In this document: one piece after another, positions 53,138 to 62,461 of the stretch | Numbering within the stretch: position 1 is the first letter of the stretch | How the letters are laid out: each line of letters begins with the position of its first letter | Source: Lachnospiraceae bacterium | Lineage (GTDB): Bacteria > Bacillota > Clostridia > Lachnospirales > Lachnospiraceae | DNA: 64,000 nucleotides | Direction: 5' to 3' | Assembly (NCBI GenBank): GCA_017396555.1 | Contig: JAFQLS010000025.1 | Location: 62,001 to 126,000 of the forward strand | Made by a program: the position numbers and the translations under genes | Notes under the pieces: generated by a model | The model's input: only the letters and a program-made list of their open reading frames with translations | Told to the model about the DNA's origin: nothing | The model's database searches: none

Positions 53138-54793
53138 TTATTTCTTTTTCTGTACAATTTCCTTAGCTCTTTCCAAGGCTTTATCAATATTAGGAAGGAA
53201 ATTTTCTTTTCCTACTAATGTTACAAGACCAGACTTTTCAAGAGATTTCATAGGCCTTTCATTTACGTGTGAAAAAATTAATGTAATATCATTTTCTTTA
53301 CACACATCAAAAATATCTTCAAGCGTTTTAAGTGCAGTTGCATCAATCGCCGGAACACTTCTCATTCTTATAATTAACACATCTTCGGATGTTTCTCTTA
53401 CTATATCCATAAATTTATCTGCAGCACCAAAGAACATAGGTCCATTAATTTCAAATACCAGGGTATTCTTAGGAACTTTTTTTAGTCCGATATTATCAGG
53501 ATCATTTTCTTCCTCTTCGTCACTAATATAAGTCCAACCTTGAACATCTGTAACATCAGCCATTTTCTTCATAAACAATAAACATGCAAGTGCAAGACCA
53601 ACACCGATTGCTACAACAAGATCAAAACACACCGTAAGGACAAATGTTACAATTAGTACAGCTATATCGCTTTTTGGTGATTTTCTAATAATACTGACAA
53701 ATTTTCTCCATTCACTCATATTATAAGCAACTATAAATAATATTGCTGCTATAGTTGGCATTGGAATAAGTGCTGCAAACGGCATTAATAATATTAAAAC
53801 AAGCATCAAAACAATCGCATGTACCATACCTGCAATCGGTGTTCTACCGCCGTTTTTAGCATTTGCCGCTGTTCTTGCTATCGCACCCGTAGCAGGAATA
53901 CCACCTACAAGTCCCGAACAGATATTACCAGCACCCTGAGCGATGAGTTCCATATTTGAACGGTGTTTGCTACCTATCATACCATCTGCTACAACGCAGG
54001 ATAATAACGATTCAATAGCTGCAAGAATTGCAATTGTAAATGCGTCCGGCAATAAAGCTTTTATTTGTTCTACACTAACTTTTGGCAAAGAAATACCCGG
54101 TAAACCGGCTTTAATTGTGTATAAATCTCCGATTGTATTAACTTTTAAATCTACAACTCCTACCAAAACAGCTGTTACTAATATTGCAATAATTGACGGA
54201 GGTATTATTTTATTAATCTTAGGCCATATTATAAGTATTGCAAGTGCTAAAACACCTATTAGAAATGCTTCTAAATTGAAGCTTTCTATGGAATTAACAA
54301 CCTCTTTAATCTTATCAATTGTCTCAATAGGGCTTTCCTTAAATGTAAGTCCCATAAAATCCTTTAATTGTCCTATAAGAATTGTAACAGCTATACCTGC
54401 TGTAAATCCTGTAGTGATTGTATATGGGATAAATTTAATGAGATTACCAAATCTTAAAAGTCCCATGACTATTAATATTATACCCGCCATAATTGTAGCC
54501 AGTATAAGTCCATCCATTCCCTGTGTTGCAGCTATTCCTGCAACAATTGTTGCAAATGCTGCCGTTGGACCGGCTATTTGTATACGGCTACCACCAAGAA
54601 ATGATATTATAAAGCCTGCAAATATTGCGGTATATAATCCCTGTTCTGGTGTAACACCTGATGCAAGCGCAAGTGCTATTGATAATGGTAATGCAATAAT
54701 AGCTACTATTATACCTGCTACGATATCTTTAACGAACTGATTTAGTGTATAAGTTTTCATTACCGAAAACAACTTTGGTTTTAACTTTTCCAT
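53138..54793 (-). CDS. SulP family anion transporter with STAS domain
   Basis: Membrane permease of the SLC26/SulP family, carrying sulfate, bicarbonate or other anions; the substrate is unknown. About 12-14 membrane helices span residues 15-410 (start VKDIVAGIIVAIIALPLSIALALASGV, and IAGPTAAFATIVAGI). A STAS domain occupies about 440-545 (FEINGPMFFGAADKFMDIV, IIRMRSVPAIDATALKTLEDI). Length is 551 residues. It lies between miaB and mutS, an unusual place for a transporter; spacing of 13 bases on each side indicates co-transcription. Confidence 0.92.
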   Translation of the reverse strand: MEKLKPKLFSVMKTYTLNQFVKDIVAGIIVAIIALPLSIALALASGVTPEQGLYTAIFAGFIISFLGGSRIQIAGPTAAFATIVAGIAATQGMDGLILATIMAGIILIVMGLLRFGNLIKFIPYTITTGFTAGIAVTILIGQLKDFMGLTFKESPIETIDKIKEVVNSIESFNLEAFLIGVLALAILIIWPKINKIIPPSIIAILVTAVLVGVVDLKVNTIGDLYTIKAGLPGISLPKVSVEQIKALLPDAFTIAILAAIESLLSCVVADGMIGSKHRSNMELIAQGAGNICSGLVGGIPATGAIARTAANAKNGGRTPIAGMVHAIVLMLVLILLMPFAALIPMPTIAAILFIVAYNMSEWRKFVSIIRKSPKSDIAVLIVTFVLTVCFDLVVAIGVGLALACLLFMKKMADVTDVQGWTYISDEEEENDPDNIGLKKVPKNTLVFEINGPMFFGAADKFMDIVRETSEDVLIIRMRSVPAIDATALKTLEDIFDVCKENDITLIFSHVNERPMKSLEKSGLVTLVGKENFLPNIDKALERAKEIVQKKK

Positions 54794-54806
54794 TTGTATA
54801 TCCTTT

Positions 54807-56255
54807 CTATTCTTCTATAGTACCTAAATAGTAAAACCCTTTTGCTTCATTAAGTCGTACATTAACAATCTTACCAATCAAATCCATTGATCCTTCGAAA
54901 TGAACAACTGTATTGTTACTTAATCGTCCTGTAACGTAACCCTCCTGCTGTTTATTTACCTCTTCAACCAAAACTTTTTCAACATTTCCAACACCTTTAA
55001 GTGTATTTTGATTTGAAACAATCTGAATTTCCTTTAATAAGCGGTCAAATCTCTGTTTAACAATATTTTCAGGTACCTGATTTTCCATAATGGCAGCAGG
55101 TGTACCTGTTCTTTTAGAATAAATAAATGTATATGCGCTATCATATCCAACCTGTCTTACAACATCTATTGTATCTTCAAAATCTTCCTCTGTTTCACCC
55201 GGGAATCCAACTATTATATCTGTGGTAATTGCGATATCCGGAATACTTGCTTTTATCTTTTTTACAAGTTCAAGATAAGTCTCTTTGGTGTAATGTCTGT
55301 TCATTAATTTAAGAATTCTGCTACTTCCTGATTGTAAAGGTAAATGCATCTGCTTACAAATCTTGGTAGAATTTTTCATTACCTCTATTACATCATCTGA
55401 CAAATCCTTTGGATGAGGTGTCATAAATCGTATTCTTTCAAGTCCATCTATCTTTTCAATAAGCTTTAATAAATCTGCAAATGAAATAGGATTTTCAAGA
55501 TTCTTACCATATGAATTAACATTTTGTCCAAGTAACATAACCTCAACTACACCATCTGCAACTAATTTTTTTATTTCATTCACAATATCTTCTGGTGCTC
55601 TGCTTCTTTCTCTGCCTCGTACATAAGGAACTATACAATAGCTACAGAAATTATTGCATCCAAACATAATATTTACACCTGATTTAAATGAGTATTTTCT
55701 CTCTACCGGTAAATCTTCTATTATTTTATCTGTATCCTGCCATATATCAACTATCATTCTGTTCGAAGTTAGGTTATTATACAAAAGCTCAGCAAATTTG
55801 AATATATTATGTGTTCCAAATATAACATCTACAAATCTATAGCTCTTCTTTATTTTTTCAACAACATGTGACTCCTGCATCATACATCCGCATAATGCTA
55901 TCTTCATATCAGGATTTTTCTTCTTATAATTTTGCAAAATACCTAAATGACCATACACCTTTAAATTAGCGTTTTCTCTAACGGTACATGTATTATATAA
56001 AACAAAGTCAGCTTTTTCATCTTCAATAATCATATAGCCGATTTCTTCAAGTATACCAATAAGTTTTTCAGAATCTCTGGAATTCATCTGACATCCAAAC
56101 GTCTTAACACAAGCTGTCAATTTTCTTCCGATTTCTTTTGTTTTCTTATCTATAATTTCTTTGCAACCAGCCATATAATAAAACTGCCTTGCAGTATCAT
56201 CCACAGGTGGTTCACCATCAAAATTAATTGTATCTAAATCTACATAATTATACAT
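54807..56255 (-). CDS. miaB: tRNA methylthiotransferase MiaB
   Basis: Radical SAM enzyme that adds a methylthio group to i6A37 of tRNA. The N-terminal UPF0004 domain carries three cluster cysteines (TFGCQMN, YNTCTVRENA, LCGCMMQE). The SAM cluster is CNNFCSYCIVPYVRGRERSR, and a C-terminal TRAM domain (VEEVNKQQEGYVTGRLSNNTVVHF) ends the protein. Length is 482 residues with a short extra N-terminus (MYNYVDLDTINFDGEPPVDD) common in clostridia. First gene after the promoter at 56292-56320. Confidence 0.95.
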   Translation of the reverse strand: MYNYVDLDTINFDGEPPVDDTARQFYYMAGCKEIIDKKTKEIGRKLTACVKTFGCQMNSRDSEKLIGILEEIGYMIIEDEKADFVLYNTCTVRENANLKVYGHLGILQNYKKKNPDMKIALCGCMMQESHVVEKIKKSYRFVDVIFGTHNIFKFAELLYNNLTSNRMIVDIWQDTDKIIEDLPVERKYSFKSGVNIMFGCNNFCSYCIVPYVRGRERSRAPEDIVNEIKKLVADGVVEVMLLGQNVNSYGKNLENPISFADLLKLIEKIDGLERIRFMTPHPKDLSDDVIEVMKNSTKICKQMHLPLQSGSSRILKLMNRHYTKETYLELVKKIKASIPDIAITTDIIVGFPGETEEDFEDTIDVVRQVGYDSAYTFIYSKRTGTPAAIMENQVPENIVKQRFDRLLKEIQIVSNQNTLKGVGNVEKVLVEEVNKQQEGYVTGRLSNNTVVHFEGSMDLIGKIVNVRLNEAKGFYYLGTIEE

Positions 56256-56291
56256 ATTCTAAGACTTTCCTTCCTGAACAATATCGTTCAT

Positions 56292-56320
56292 ATTTTAGCA
56301 CACAAAATACAAATATGCAA
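56292..56320 (-). promoter_or_regulatory. Promoter of miaB and downstream genes
   Basis: Minus-strand TTGCAT (56315-56320), a 17-base spacer, and TAAAAT (56292-56297), with TG one base before the -10. No other clear promoter or terminator was seen down to mgsA, so the transcript could be about 19 kb. Confidence 0.75.
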
Positions 56321-56331
56321 TCAGACAGAAT

Positions 56332-56874
56332 TTAATCTGTTATAACCTTGTTCATTTTTATATCATATTCATCTATTGGTATTTGTTCAAATATTTGCTC
56401 TTTGAAACATATAGCTATCGTATGTACAGTATGCCTGCTTAGATATTTATCATAGAATCCACCTCCATAGCCTGTTCTGTTGTTGTTTAAATCAAAAGCA
56501 ACACCTGGAACAAGCATTAATGGACATACATTTTCCGGGACACATTTGTTGTTGATATTTACAGGCTCTAATATGCCAAAGTATCCTTTTTCAAGCTCAT
56601 CTAAAGAATTTATATAATAAAATTCCATTTCTTTATTTATTATTTTGGGGACAGCTACTTTTTTACCATCCGAAAATGCTTTGTTTATTAGTGTAAATGT
56701 GTCAGGTTCATTATTTGTACTCACATACGAAATAATGGTATCCGCCTCCAGATACCATTTACTATTAATTATTTTATTGTAAATTATCGAACTCTTTTTG
56801 TGATAATCCTCATAAGATAAATTGTTTCTAAACTCATAAACAATTTTTCTAATCTGTTGTTTTGATAAATTCAT
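56332..56874 (-). CDS. 5-Formyltetrahydrofolate cyclo-ligase
   Basis: Converts 5-formyl-THF to 5,10-methenyl-THF with ATP. The N-terminal KQQIRKIVYEFRNNLSYEDYHKKSSII, AVPKIINKEMEFYYI, and the C-terminal LMLVPGVAFDLNNNRTGYGGGFYDKYL motif are characteristic. Length is 180 residues. Overlaps the DUF896 gene stop by one base. The gene ends in a short gap before the miaB promoter, with only a weak hairpin (CAGA/TCTG). Confidence 0.9.
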   Translation of the reverse strand: MNLSKQQIRKIVYEFRNNLSYEDYHKKSSIIYNKIINSKWYLEADTIISYVSTNNEPDTFTLINKAFSDGKKVAVPKIINKEMEFYYINSLDELEKGYFGILEPVNINNKCVPENVCPLMLVPGVAFDLNNNRTGYGGGFYDKYLSRHTVHTIAICFKEQIFEQIPIDEYDIKMNKVITD

Positions 56875-57083
56875 TAGTTTTTCCCTTTATCTTTTAAATG
56901 TGTTACACTACCATCTTCATTTAAAATACTTATATTTTGCAGTTGGCCTCTAAGATTATTATGAACCAACTGAACATATTCTTTTCTTAAAACAGCCTGT
57001 TCTTCTTTTTCTTCATCTGTAAGCCCAATACTTTTAGATTTTCTTGCAAGTTCATTTATTCTGTCTAATTTATTCTGTTCCAT
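56874..57083 (-). CDS. DUF896 (YnzC-like) small protein
   Basis: A 69-residue helical protein of the DUF896 family. ELARKSKSIGLTDEEKEEQAVLRKEYVQLVHNNLRGQLQNI (start ELARKSKSIGLT) is the family core. In Bacillus the relative YnzC is part of an SOS operon with yneA; here it is far from lexA, in a folate/unknown gene group. Function unknown. Confidence 0.9.
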   Translation of the reverse strand: MEQNKLDRINELARKSKSIGLTDEEKEEQAVLRKEYVQLVHNNLRGQLQNISILNEDGSVTHLKDKGKN

Positions 57084-57099
57084 TTTGAATCCTTTCCTT

Positions 57100-58290
57100 C
57101 TAATTTACAAATATATATATTTCATTCTTTTCGGTACAAACACTAAATAAATAAGTTCCTTTTTCTCTTAATAACAGTTTATTGTTCACGGAATATATTT
57201 CAAAGAAATCATAAAAATTCTTTTTAAATATACCTTTTGTACTTCTTCCTGTTAGTACAAAAAAATCACCCACAATATCTTTAAAATCAAGTTCCACATT
57301 AAATTTGATTTTATTATTCATATCATCAATATTAACAAATATAACATTATTATTTTGATTAACCTTAATCCATGGCTTGTCATCAACAAAGCAAATATAT
57401 GCTAAATCTGTCATCCTTATTACATTTTTATTGATACAATTTCTAACCTCTTTAGTTTCAACATCATACCAAATCACTTCTTCTGTTCTTGTTTCCAAAT
57501 TAACAGCGGAATATTTTAAATAACCATTTGTAAATGAAATATTTGGAAATGTTCTTGTACAATATGCCTGGTCAATTATATTTGTAGAAATATTATTCTG
57601 CCCTATCATAATATCCGAAATAAGTTGACCGATTGTAACAATTGCAATAGTTTCAACAGACATTTCTTCTCTTTCATATAAATTGTATTTATTATCTGGC
57701 AATAATGAAAACCCGGTCTTTAATATAGCTGTACTTTCCGTTACTGCATACATGGCTTCAATACCATTTTTTGTGAAATTCTCATCTAAAACATCATAGA
57801 GTCTTTCTTCGTTAATATTATATAACTTAAGGGAATGTTTGGTATAATCATAAAATGTTTCAGCCAAGTTAGATACTAATTCATCCTTCTGTAAAAGAAC
57901 ACATATATCGTTCAAAATAAATATCTTTAACCGGTAAATGGAATTATATTCTTCCATATCTATATCAAAAGAATATATAGGCTCTGTAATATTGTTTAAA
58001 AAATTATATCTTACAATACATGCATCATAAATATTATTATCCTTTTGAGATGCAGTAACAAAATAAATATAATCAGTATTTATACTGACATTGTAAACAT
58101 CACCAAATACATACTTAGGTAGCTTTGGCGCGATTTCTGTTTTGGTATTTTCATTTATATTATATAAATACATCCTTGCCGAAGGAATATCTTCATAAAC
58201 ACTCTGACTAAATACTGTTTCTAAAACATATCCATCTTTAAGATATTTACCATCCTTAATACTGGAATTATTTACAATTTTAATTTCCAT
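57100..58290 (-). CDS. Uncharacterised 396-residue beta-rich protein
   Basis: Not recognised. Soluble, no signal peptide or membrane helix, rich in short strands with Tyr, Asn and Asp, and with repeating units of the kind VSINTDYIYFVTASQKDNNIYDACIVRYN, YAVTESTAILKTGF and LKYSAVNLETRTEEVIWYDVETKEVR. The pattern suggests a beta-propeller-like fold (inference). It starts 14 bases after proB and is followed closely by the DUF896 gene, so it is part of this run. It may bind protein or ligand; no catalytic motif is visible. Confidence 0.7.
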   Translation of the reverse strand: MEIKIVNNSSIKDGKYLKDGYVLETVFSQSVYEDIPSARMYLYNINENTKTEIAPKLPKYVFGDVYNVSINTDYIYFVTASQKDNNIYDACIVRYNFLNNITEPIYSFDIDMEEYNSIYRLKIFILNDICVLLQKDELVSNLAETFYDYTKHSLKLYNINEERLYDVLDENFTKNGIEAMYAVTESTAILKTGFSLLPDNKYNLYEREEMSVETIAIVTIGQLISDIMIGQNNISTNIIDQAYCTRTFPNISFTNGYLKYSAVNLETRTEEVIWYDVETKEVRNCINKNVIRMTDLAYICFVDDKPWIKVNQNNNVIFVNIDDMNNKIKFNVELDFKDIVGDFFVLTGRSTKGIFKKNFYDFFEIYSVNNKLLLREKGTYLFSVCTEKNEIYIFVN

Positions 58291-58304
58291 AAAAACATCC
58301 TCTA

Positions 58305-59144
58305 TTAATTTTCAAGATAATCAACTAATTCAAAATCATCAGCTTTATTTGCTATAAATAAGGTACCTATATCATCTCCATTAATAATTTTCGAAATATT
58401 TTCAATATCATTTCCATTGGAGATAACCATATCAGCTCCGGCACTTGTTGCAATTGTAGCGGCAGCAATCTTAGCGGACATACCACCGGTACCAACATCA
58501 CTTGAAGAAGATGATTTTCCCATATGTACGAGCTTTTCATCAATATTCTCAACCACATCAATAAATTTTGCAGTTGGATTAGTATTAGGGTCATCTGTAA
58601 ATAATCCATCAATATCTGATAACAATATGAGCAAGTCTGCCTTAATAAGTGCTGCTACAATGGCTGATAATCTATCGTTATCTCCAAACTGCAATTCGTA
58701 GGTTGAAACAGTATCATTTTCATTAACAATTGGAATGACACCTAATTTAAGAAGTTCTTCAAATGTATTCTTTGCATTTTTATTTGAAATACTATTAACC
58801 ATTGTGTTTTTGGTCATAAGTATCTGCGCAGCAACCTGATTGTATTCTGCGAATAATTTTTGATACATCATCATAAGCTGTGCCTGTCCTACTGCAGCAC
58901 ATGCCTGTTTTTCGGAAATTGTAGCATCTTGTTTCTTAAGACCAAGTTTCTTGCGTCCAACTGCAATAGCACCTGATGAAACGAGAACAACTTCTTTTCC
59001 CTGATTTTTAAGATCCGTAAGTGCTCTTACTAACTTCTCAAGCTTAACAAGATTAGTACTTCCTGTTTCAGGATGAGTCAAAGATGATGAACCTATTTTA
59101 ACTACAATTCTTTTTTTATCCTTTAATTTTTCTCTGTATTCCAC
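58305..59144 (-). CDS. proB: Glutamate 5-kinase ProB, short form
   Basis: Phosphorylates glutamate at the gamma carboxylate, the first step of proline synthesis. The amino acid kinase domain has KKRIVVKIGSSSLTH, VLVSSGAIAVGRKKLG, NENDTVSTYELQFGDNDRLSAIVA and the C-terminal GTGGMSAKIAAATIATSAGADMVISNG. No C-terminal PUA domain is present, which is common in this group. GTG 59144 is preferred: GAGG lies eight bases upstream. Length is 279 residues. proA and proC are not in the window. Confidence 0.92.
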   Translation of the reverse strand: MEYREKLKDKKRIVVKIGSSSLTHPETGSTNLVKLEKLVRALTDLKNQGKEVVLVSSGAIAVGRKKLGLKKQDATISEKQACAAVGQAQLMMMYQKLFAEYNQVAAQILMTKNTMVNSISNKNAKNTFEELLKLGVIPIVNENDTVSTYELQFGDNDRLSAIVAALIKADLLILLSDIDGLFTDDPNTNPTAKFIDVVENIDEKLVHMGKSSSSSDVGTGGMSAKIAAATIATSAGADMVISNGNDIENISKIINGDDIGTLFIANKADDFELVDYLEN

Positions 59145-59194
59145 ATCGAAAACCTCTTTTCTAAACATAATCAACAACTATGATACAACATTTG

Positions 59195-60802
59195 TTAATT
59201 TTCGTCAAATGAATCATATTTAGTAATTATCATTTCAGCTACTTTAAGTCCGTCCATAGCCGCACTTGTTATTCCGCCTGCATAACCTGCACCTTCTCCA
59301 CAAGGATATAATCCTTTAATATTTGACTGTAAGTTATCGTCTCTGATAATCCTTAAAGGTGACGAAGTTCTGCTTTCTACACCGGACATAACAGCATCAT
59401 ATCTATTATAATTTTTAATAACATTGGAAAAATTATCAATGCCCTGTATTAGTGATTCTGAAATATATTCAGGTAAAACATTTCTTAAATTTGACAATTC
59501 ATAATCACCCTTAATACATGGTAAAACATCGCCAAATTCTTTGGATTTTTTATCATTCTTAAAGTCACCGTATAATTGTACGGGCACCTTTTTATTACCT
59601 TCTCGATATGCATTTTTTTCAAGTCTTCTTTGGAATTCAAGTCCTGCCAAAGGATTATCATTTCCAAAATCATTAGGTGTTACATTAACAATAATTGCAC
59701 TATTTGCATTGTATGAATCACGTTTACTATAACTCATACCGTTCACTGCTATCATTTCATTTTCTGATGAAGCATTTACAACATAGCCACCCGGACACAT
59801 ACAGAAGGAATAAACATTTCTGCCGGTCTGAACAGTTTTGGCAAGCTTATATGGAGCTGCAGGAAGCTTATCATAATATTCTTCTCCGTATTGATTATAG
59901 TTAATCATAACCTGAGGATGTTCAATTCTAACACCTACTGCAAATGCTTTAGGCTCCATAATTATATTTTTATCATACATCATTTTAAATGTATCTCTTG
60001 CACTGTGACCTATTGCTGTTATTAAAACATCACATGGCATTTTTTCCTTAGAATTAAGTTCTATTTCACAGACCGAAGCATCTTTAATTATTATATCAGT
60101 AAGCTTGGTATTAAATCTAAATACACCACCTGACTCAATAATAAATTCTCTCATATTTTTAACAACATCCTTTAAGATGTCTGTTCCAATATGGGGTTTT
60201 CCATCATACAAAATATTATCCGGAGCCCCAAACTTATTAAATACCTCCAAAACAAAAGTGTTTCGTCCGAATTTATCACTTACAAGCGTGTTTAATTTGC
60301 CATCTGAAAATGTTCCGGCACCACCTTCGCCAAATTGTACATTGGATTCACTATTCAGTACGCCTGTTTTCCAAAATGTTTCAACACTTTTATCTCGTTC
60401 TTCAACGCATTGCCCACGTTCTATTACAACCGGCTTATATCCTTTTAGTGCAAGAGCATACGCACAAAAAAGCCCTGCAGGACCAGAGCCAACCACCACT
60501 GGAAAATAATTCAGTTTGTTTTTACCTTTTGCAGGCAGTGTATATAATTTACGTTTTGATAAAGAAATATTATTTTTAATCAGATATTTTTTCTTAATAA
60601 GCTCTGATTCAAGCTTATAATTAACTTCTACATCAACACTATATATATATTTAACCTCGCCTTTTCTGGCATCAATAGACTTCTTTATTATTATAAATGA
60701 TTTGATTTCCTTTGTAGAAATCTTTAATTCCTTTGCAGCCTTTGCAATCAAATCATCATTTGTATGATTTATGTTTAATTTTAAACCGGTAATTCTTATC
60801 AT
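59195..60802 (-). CDS. FAD-dependent dehydrogenase of the COG2509 type
   Basis: Uncharacterised flavoprotein. An N-terminal domain of about 90 residues (IRITGLKLNINHTNDDLIAKAAKELKI) is followed by an FAD-binding Rossmann fold with VVVGSGPAGLFCAYALALKG, NVQFGEGGAGTFSDGKLNT, and the C-terminal YPCGEGAGYAGGITSAAMDGLKVAEMI. Length is 535 residues. Its start overlaps the stop of the preceding flavoprotein gene (ATGA), so the two are translated together. The substrate is unknown. Confidence 0.87.
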   Translation of the reverse strand: MIRITGLKLNINHTNDDLIAKAAKELKISTKEIKSFIIIKKSIDARKGEVKYIYSVDVEVNYKLESELIKKKYLIKNNISLSKRKLYTLPAKGKNKLNYFPVVVGSGPAGLFCAYALALKGYKPVVIERGQCVEERDKSVETFWKTGVLNSESNVQFGEGGAGTFSDGKLNTLVSDKFGRNTFVLEVFNKFGAPDNILYDGKPHIGTDILKDVVKNMREFIIESGGVFRFNTKLTDIIIKDASVCEIELNSKEKMPCDVLITAIGHSARDTFKMMYDKNIIMEPKAFAVGVRIEHPQVMINYNQYGEEYYDKLPAAPYKLAKTVQTGRNVYSFCMCPGGYVVNASSENEMIAVNGMSYSKRDSYNANSAIIVNVTPNDFGNDNPLAGLEFQRRLEKNAYREGNKKVPVQLYGDFKNDKKSKEFGDVLPCIKGDYELSNLRNVLPEYISESLIQGIDNFSNVIKNYNRYDAVMSGVESRTSSPLRIIRDDNLQSNIKGLYPCGEGAGYAGGITSAAMDGLKVAEMIITKYDSFDEN

Positions 60803-61995
60803 TTCGCAGCATTCCTTCCTGCAATATAGCCTGTTGCCCATGCCCATTGAAGATTATAACCACCACATATACCATCTACGTCTATTATTTCTCCCGCAAA
60901 ATACAATTTTTTAAATTTCTTTGATTCCATTGTATCAAAATTAATTTGTGACACATCAATTCCTCCTGTAGCAATTTGAGATTGTTCAAAAGGATTGGTA
61001 GCCTGTATATCAAATTCAAAGGATTTAATGCCTTCAATAATTTTATAAATATCATTTCCATATCTTTTAAGAATAACACCTGCCACCTTTTTATTAAGCA
61101 CACCAATTAATTGTTCATCCATACTTTTCTGTGGACAATTAATCTGTTTATTCTTAAAAATAGTTTTTAGCTCATCTGTTGAAAGATGAGGAATAAAATC
61201 TATCTTAGCTACTACCCTTTTACCTTCATTTAATGCTATTGAGGCGAATCTGCTAATCTGAAATACAGGAATTCCTGAAATTCCATAATCAGTAAGCTGA
61301 ATTTCTCCCGTATCACCTGATACAAACACATTATCTACATACAAACTTACTGTTCCGTCGCATCTTACCCCCGCCATAGCTTTGCAGAAGCTATTTGAGC
61401 TTCTAAGTCCTGTAAGTGCAGGTAAAACATTATTTACTTTAATTCCTAACTCTTTAATAAGTTTATATCCTGAATTATCAGCTCCTGAAATATTTGAAGC
61501 AGGACTACCCGTAGCAATAATCAGTCTGTCAGCCCTGATATTTTTTTTCTTGTCATCTTCTATATATTCAATTATATATGAATCGTTTGATACTTTAATA
61601 TGTAATGGCTTAACGCCTGTAAGTATATCAACTCCTAATTCGCTACATTTCATTCTAAGTACATCAAGAACTGATGAGGCCTGACCCGAATAAGGATATA
61701 TATATCCATCTCTATTTTTAAATATAAGACCAAGTTTTTCAAAGAAATCTATTGTTTCTTTATATCCAAATTTGTTTAAAACCTTATCTACAACAGTAAT
61801 ATCACTGCATCTGTATTTATCCGATGACATATTTTCATTTGTAAGATTACACTTTCCATTACCTGTAGATAATATTTTTTTACCAACTCTGTCATCATGC
61901 TCTATCATAAATATTTTATTATTTTTTCCGGACTGTGCCGCCGAAATAGCCGCAGTCATCCCTGAAGCGCCGGCACCAACAATTATAATATTCAT
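60799..61995 (-). CDS. HI0933/YhiN-family flavoprotein
   Basis: NAD(P)/FAD-binding protein of the BaiN/HI0933 family. FAD motif: IIIVGAGASGMTAAISAAQSG; then VGKKILSTGNGKCNLTN, IATGSPASNISG, and the C-terminal YFAGEIIDVDGICGGYNLQWAWATGYIAGRNAAK. Length is 398 residues. Family members have been linked to bile-acid and other reductions, but this one cannot be assigned a substrate. Coupled to the COG2509 gene by a four-base overlap. Confidence 0.88.
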   Translation of the reverse strand: MNIIIVGAGASGMTAAISAAQSGKNNKIFMIEHDDRVGKKILSTGNGKCNLTNENMSSDKYRCSDITVVDKVLNKFGYKETIDFFEKLGLIFKNRDGYIYPYSGQASSVLDVLRMKCSELGVDILTGVKPLHIKVSNDSYIIEYIEDDKKKNIRADRLIIATGSPASNISGADNSGYKLIKELGIKVNNVLPALTGLRSSNSFCKAMAGVRCDGTVSLYVDNVFVSGDTGEIQLTDYGISGIPVFQISRFASIALNEGKRVVAKIDFIPHLSTDELKTIFKNKQINCPQKSMDEQLIGVLNKKVAGVILKRYGNDIYKIIEGIKSFEFDIQATNPFEQSQIATGGIDVSQINFDTMESKKFKKLYFAGEIIDVDGICGGYNLQWAWATGYIAGRNAAK

Positions 61996-62009
61996 AAAAT
62001 ATCCTTTCG

Positions 62010-62405
62010 TTAACTTGTATGACTCTCCAAAAAATCATATAATTCATCAACATCTAAAATGTACTTACCTTCTGTCAATTCAACAATTTCCTCATCAGTC
62101 AGGGAATTTTTCCTAATCGAAGTTTTAAAGTATAAGGTATCCTTATCTGTCTCATATACAGATACATGATTGTCTTCTAAAATTAAAAAATATTCATAAT
62201 TAATTGCTGTTTCTATTTCTGGTGCATCTATTTGCTTAGCATAACCTGTTTCCCATAAAATCGGATTTTCGTTATATGCATCATCTTCATATCTGATATC
62301 ATCGTTAAGCCATGGACCTGAAAAATAGAAATATGGTATATAATAGGCCGCTAAAAACAGCACTGTTAATCCAAAGAAAACAAATATATATTTTTTGTTT
62401 TTCAT
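62010..62405 (-). CDS. Small membrane-anchored protein, possibly BofC-C-like
   Basis: A 131-residue protein with one N-terminal membrane helix (KYIFVFFGLTVLFLAAYYIPYF) and an extracellular domain. The part YFLILEDNHVSVYETDKDTLYFKTSI followed by LTDEEIVELTEGKYILDVDELYDFLESHTS resembles a small clostridial family related to the BofC C-terminal domain; this is from memory and weak. ATG 62405 follows GGAGGGG. It lies between a SpoVB-like flippase gene and the flavoprotein genes. Confidence 0.65.
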   Translation of the reverse strand: MKNKKYIFVFFGLTVLFLAAYYIPYFYFSGPWLNDDIRYEDDAYNENPILWETGYAKQIDAPEIETAINYEYFLILEDNHVSVYETDKDTLYFKTSIRKNSLTDEEIVELTEGKYILDVDELYDFLESHTS

Positions 62406-62461
62406 CTTTATCCCCTCCATTACGAAGAGTATTGACCAAAAACATAAACTTTATTCATTTT

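Noticed and set aside
53943-54740. Long open frame (265 codons) on the strand opposite the SulP gene
   Set aside because: It is an antisense shadow of a well-supported membrane protein gene and shows repetitive Ile/Ala/Pro composition without any motif or ribosome-binding site.
56321-56345. Terminator after the formyl-THF cyclo-ligase gene
   Set aside because: Only a CAGA/TCTG stem with a six-base loop is present, too short to claim; the miaB promoter lies directly after.
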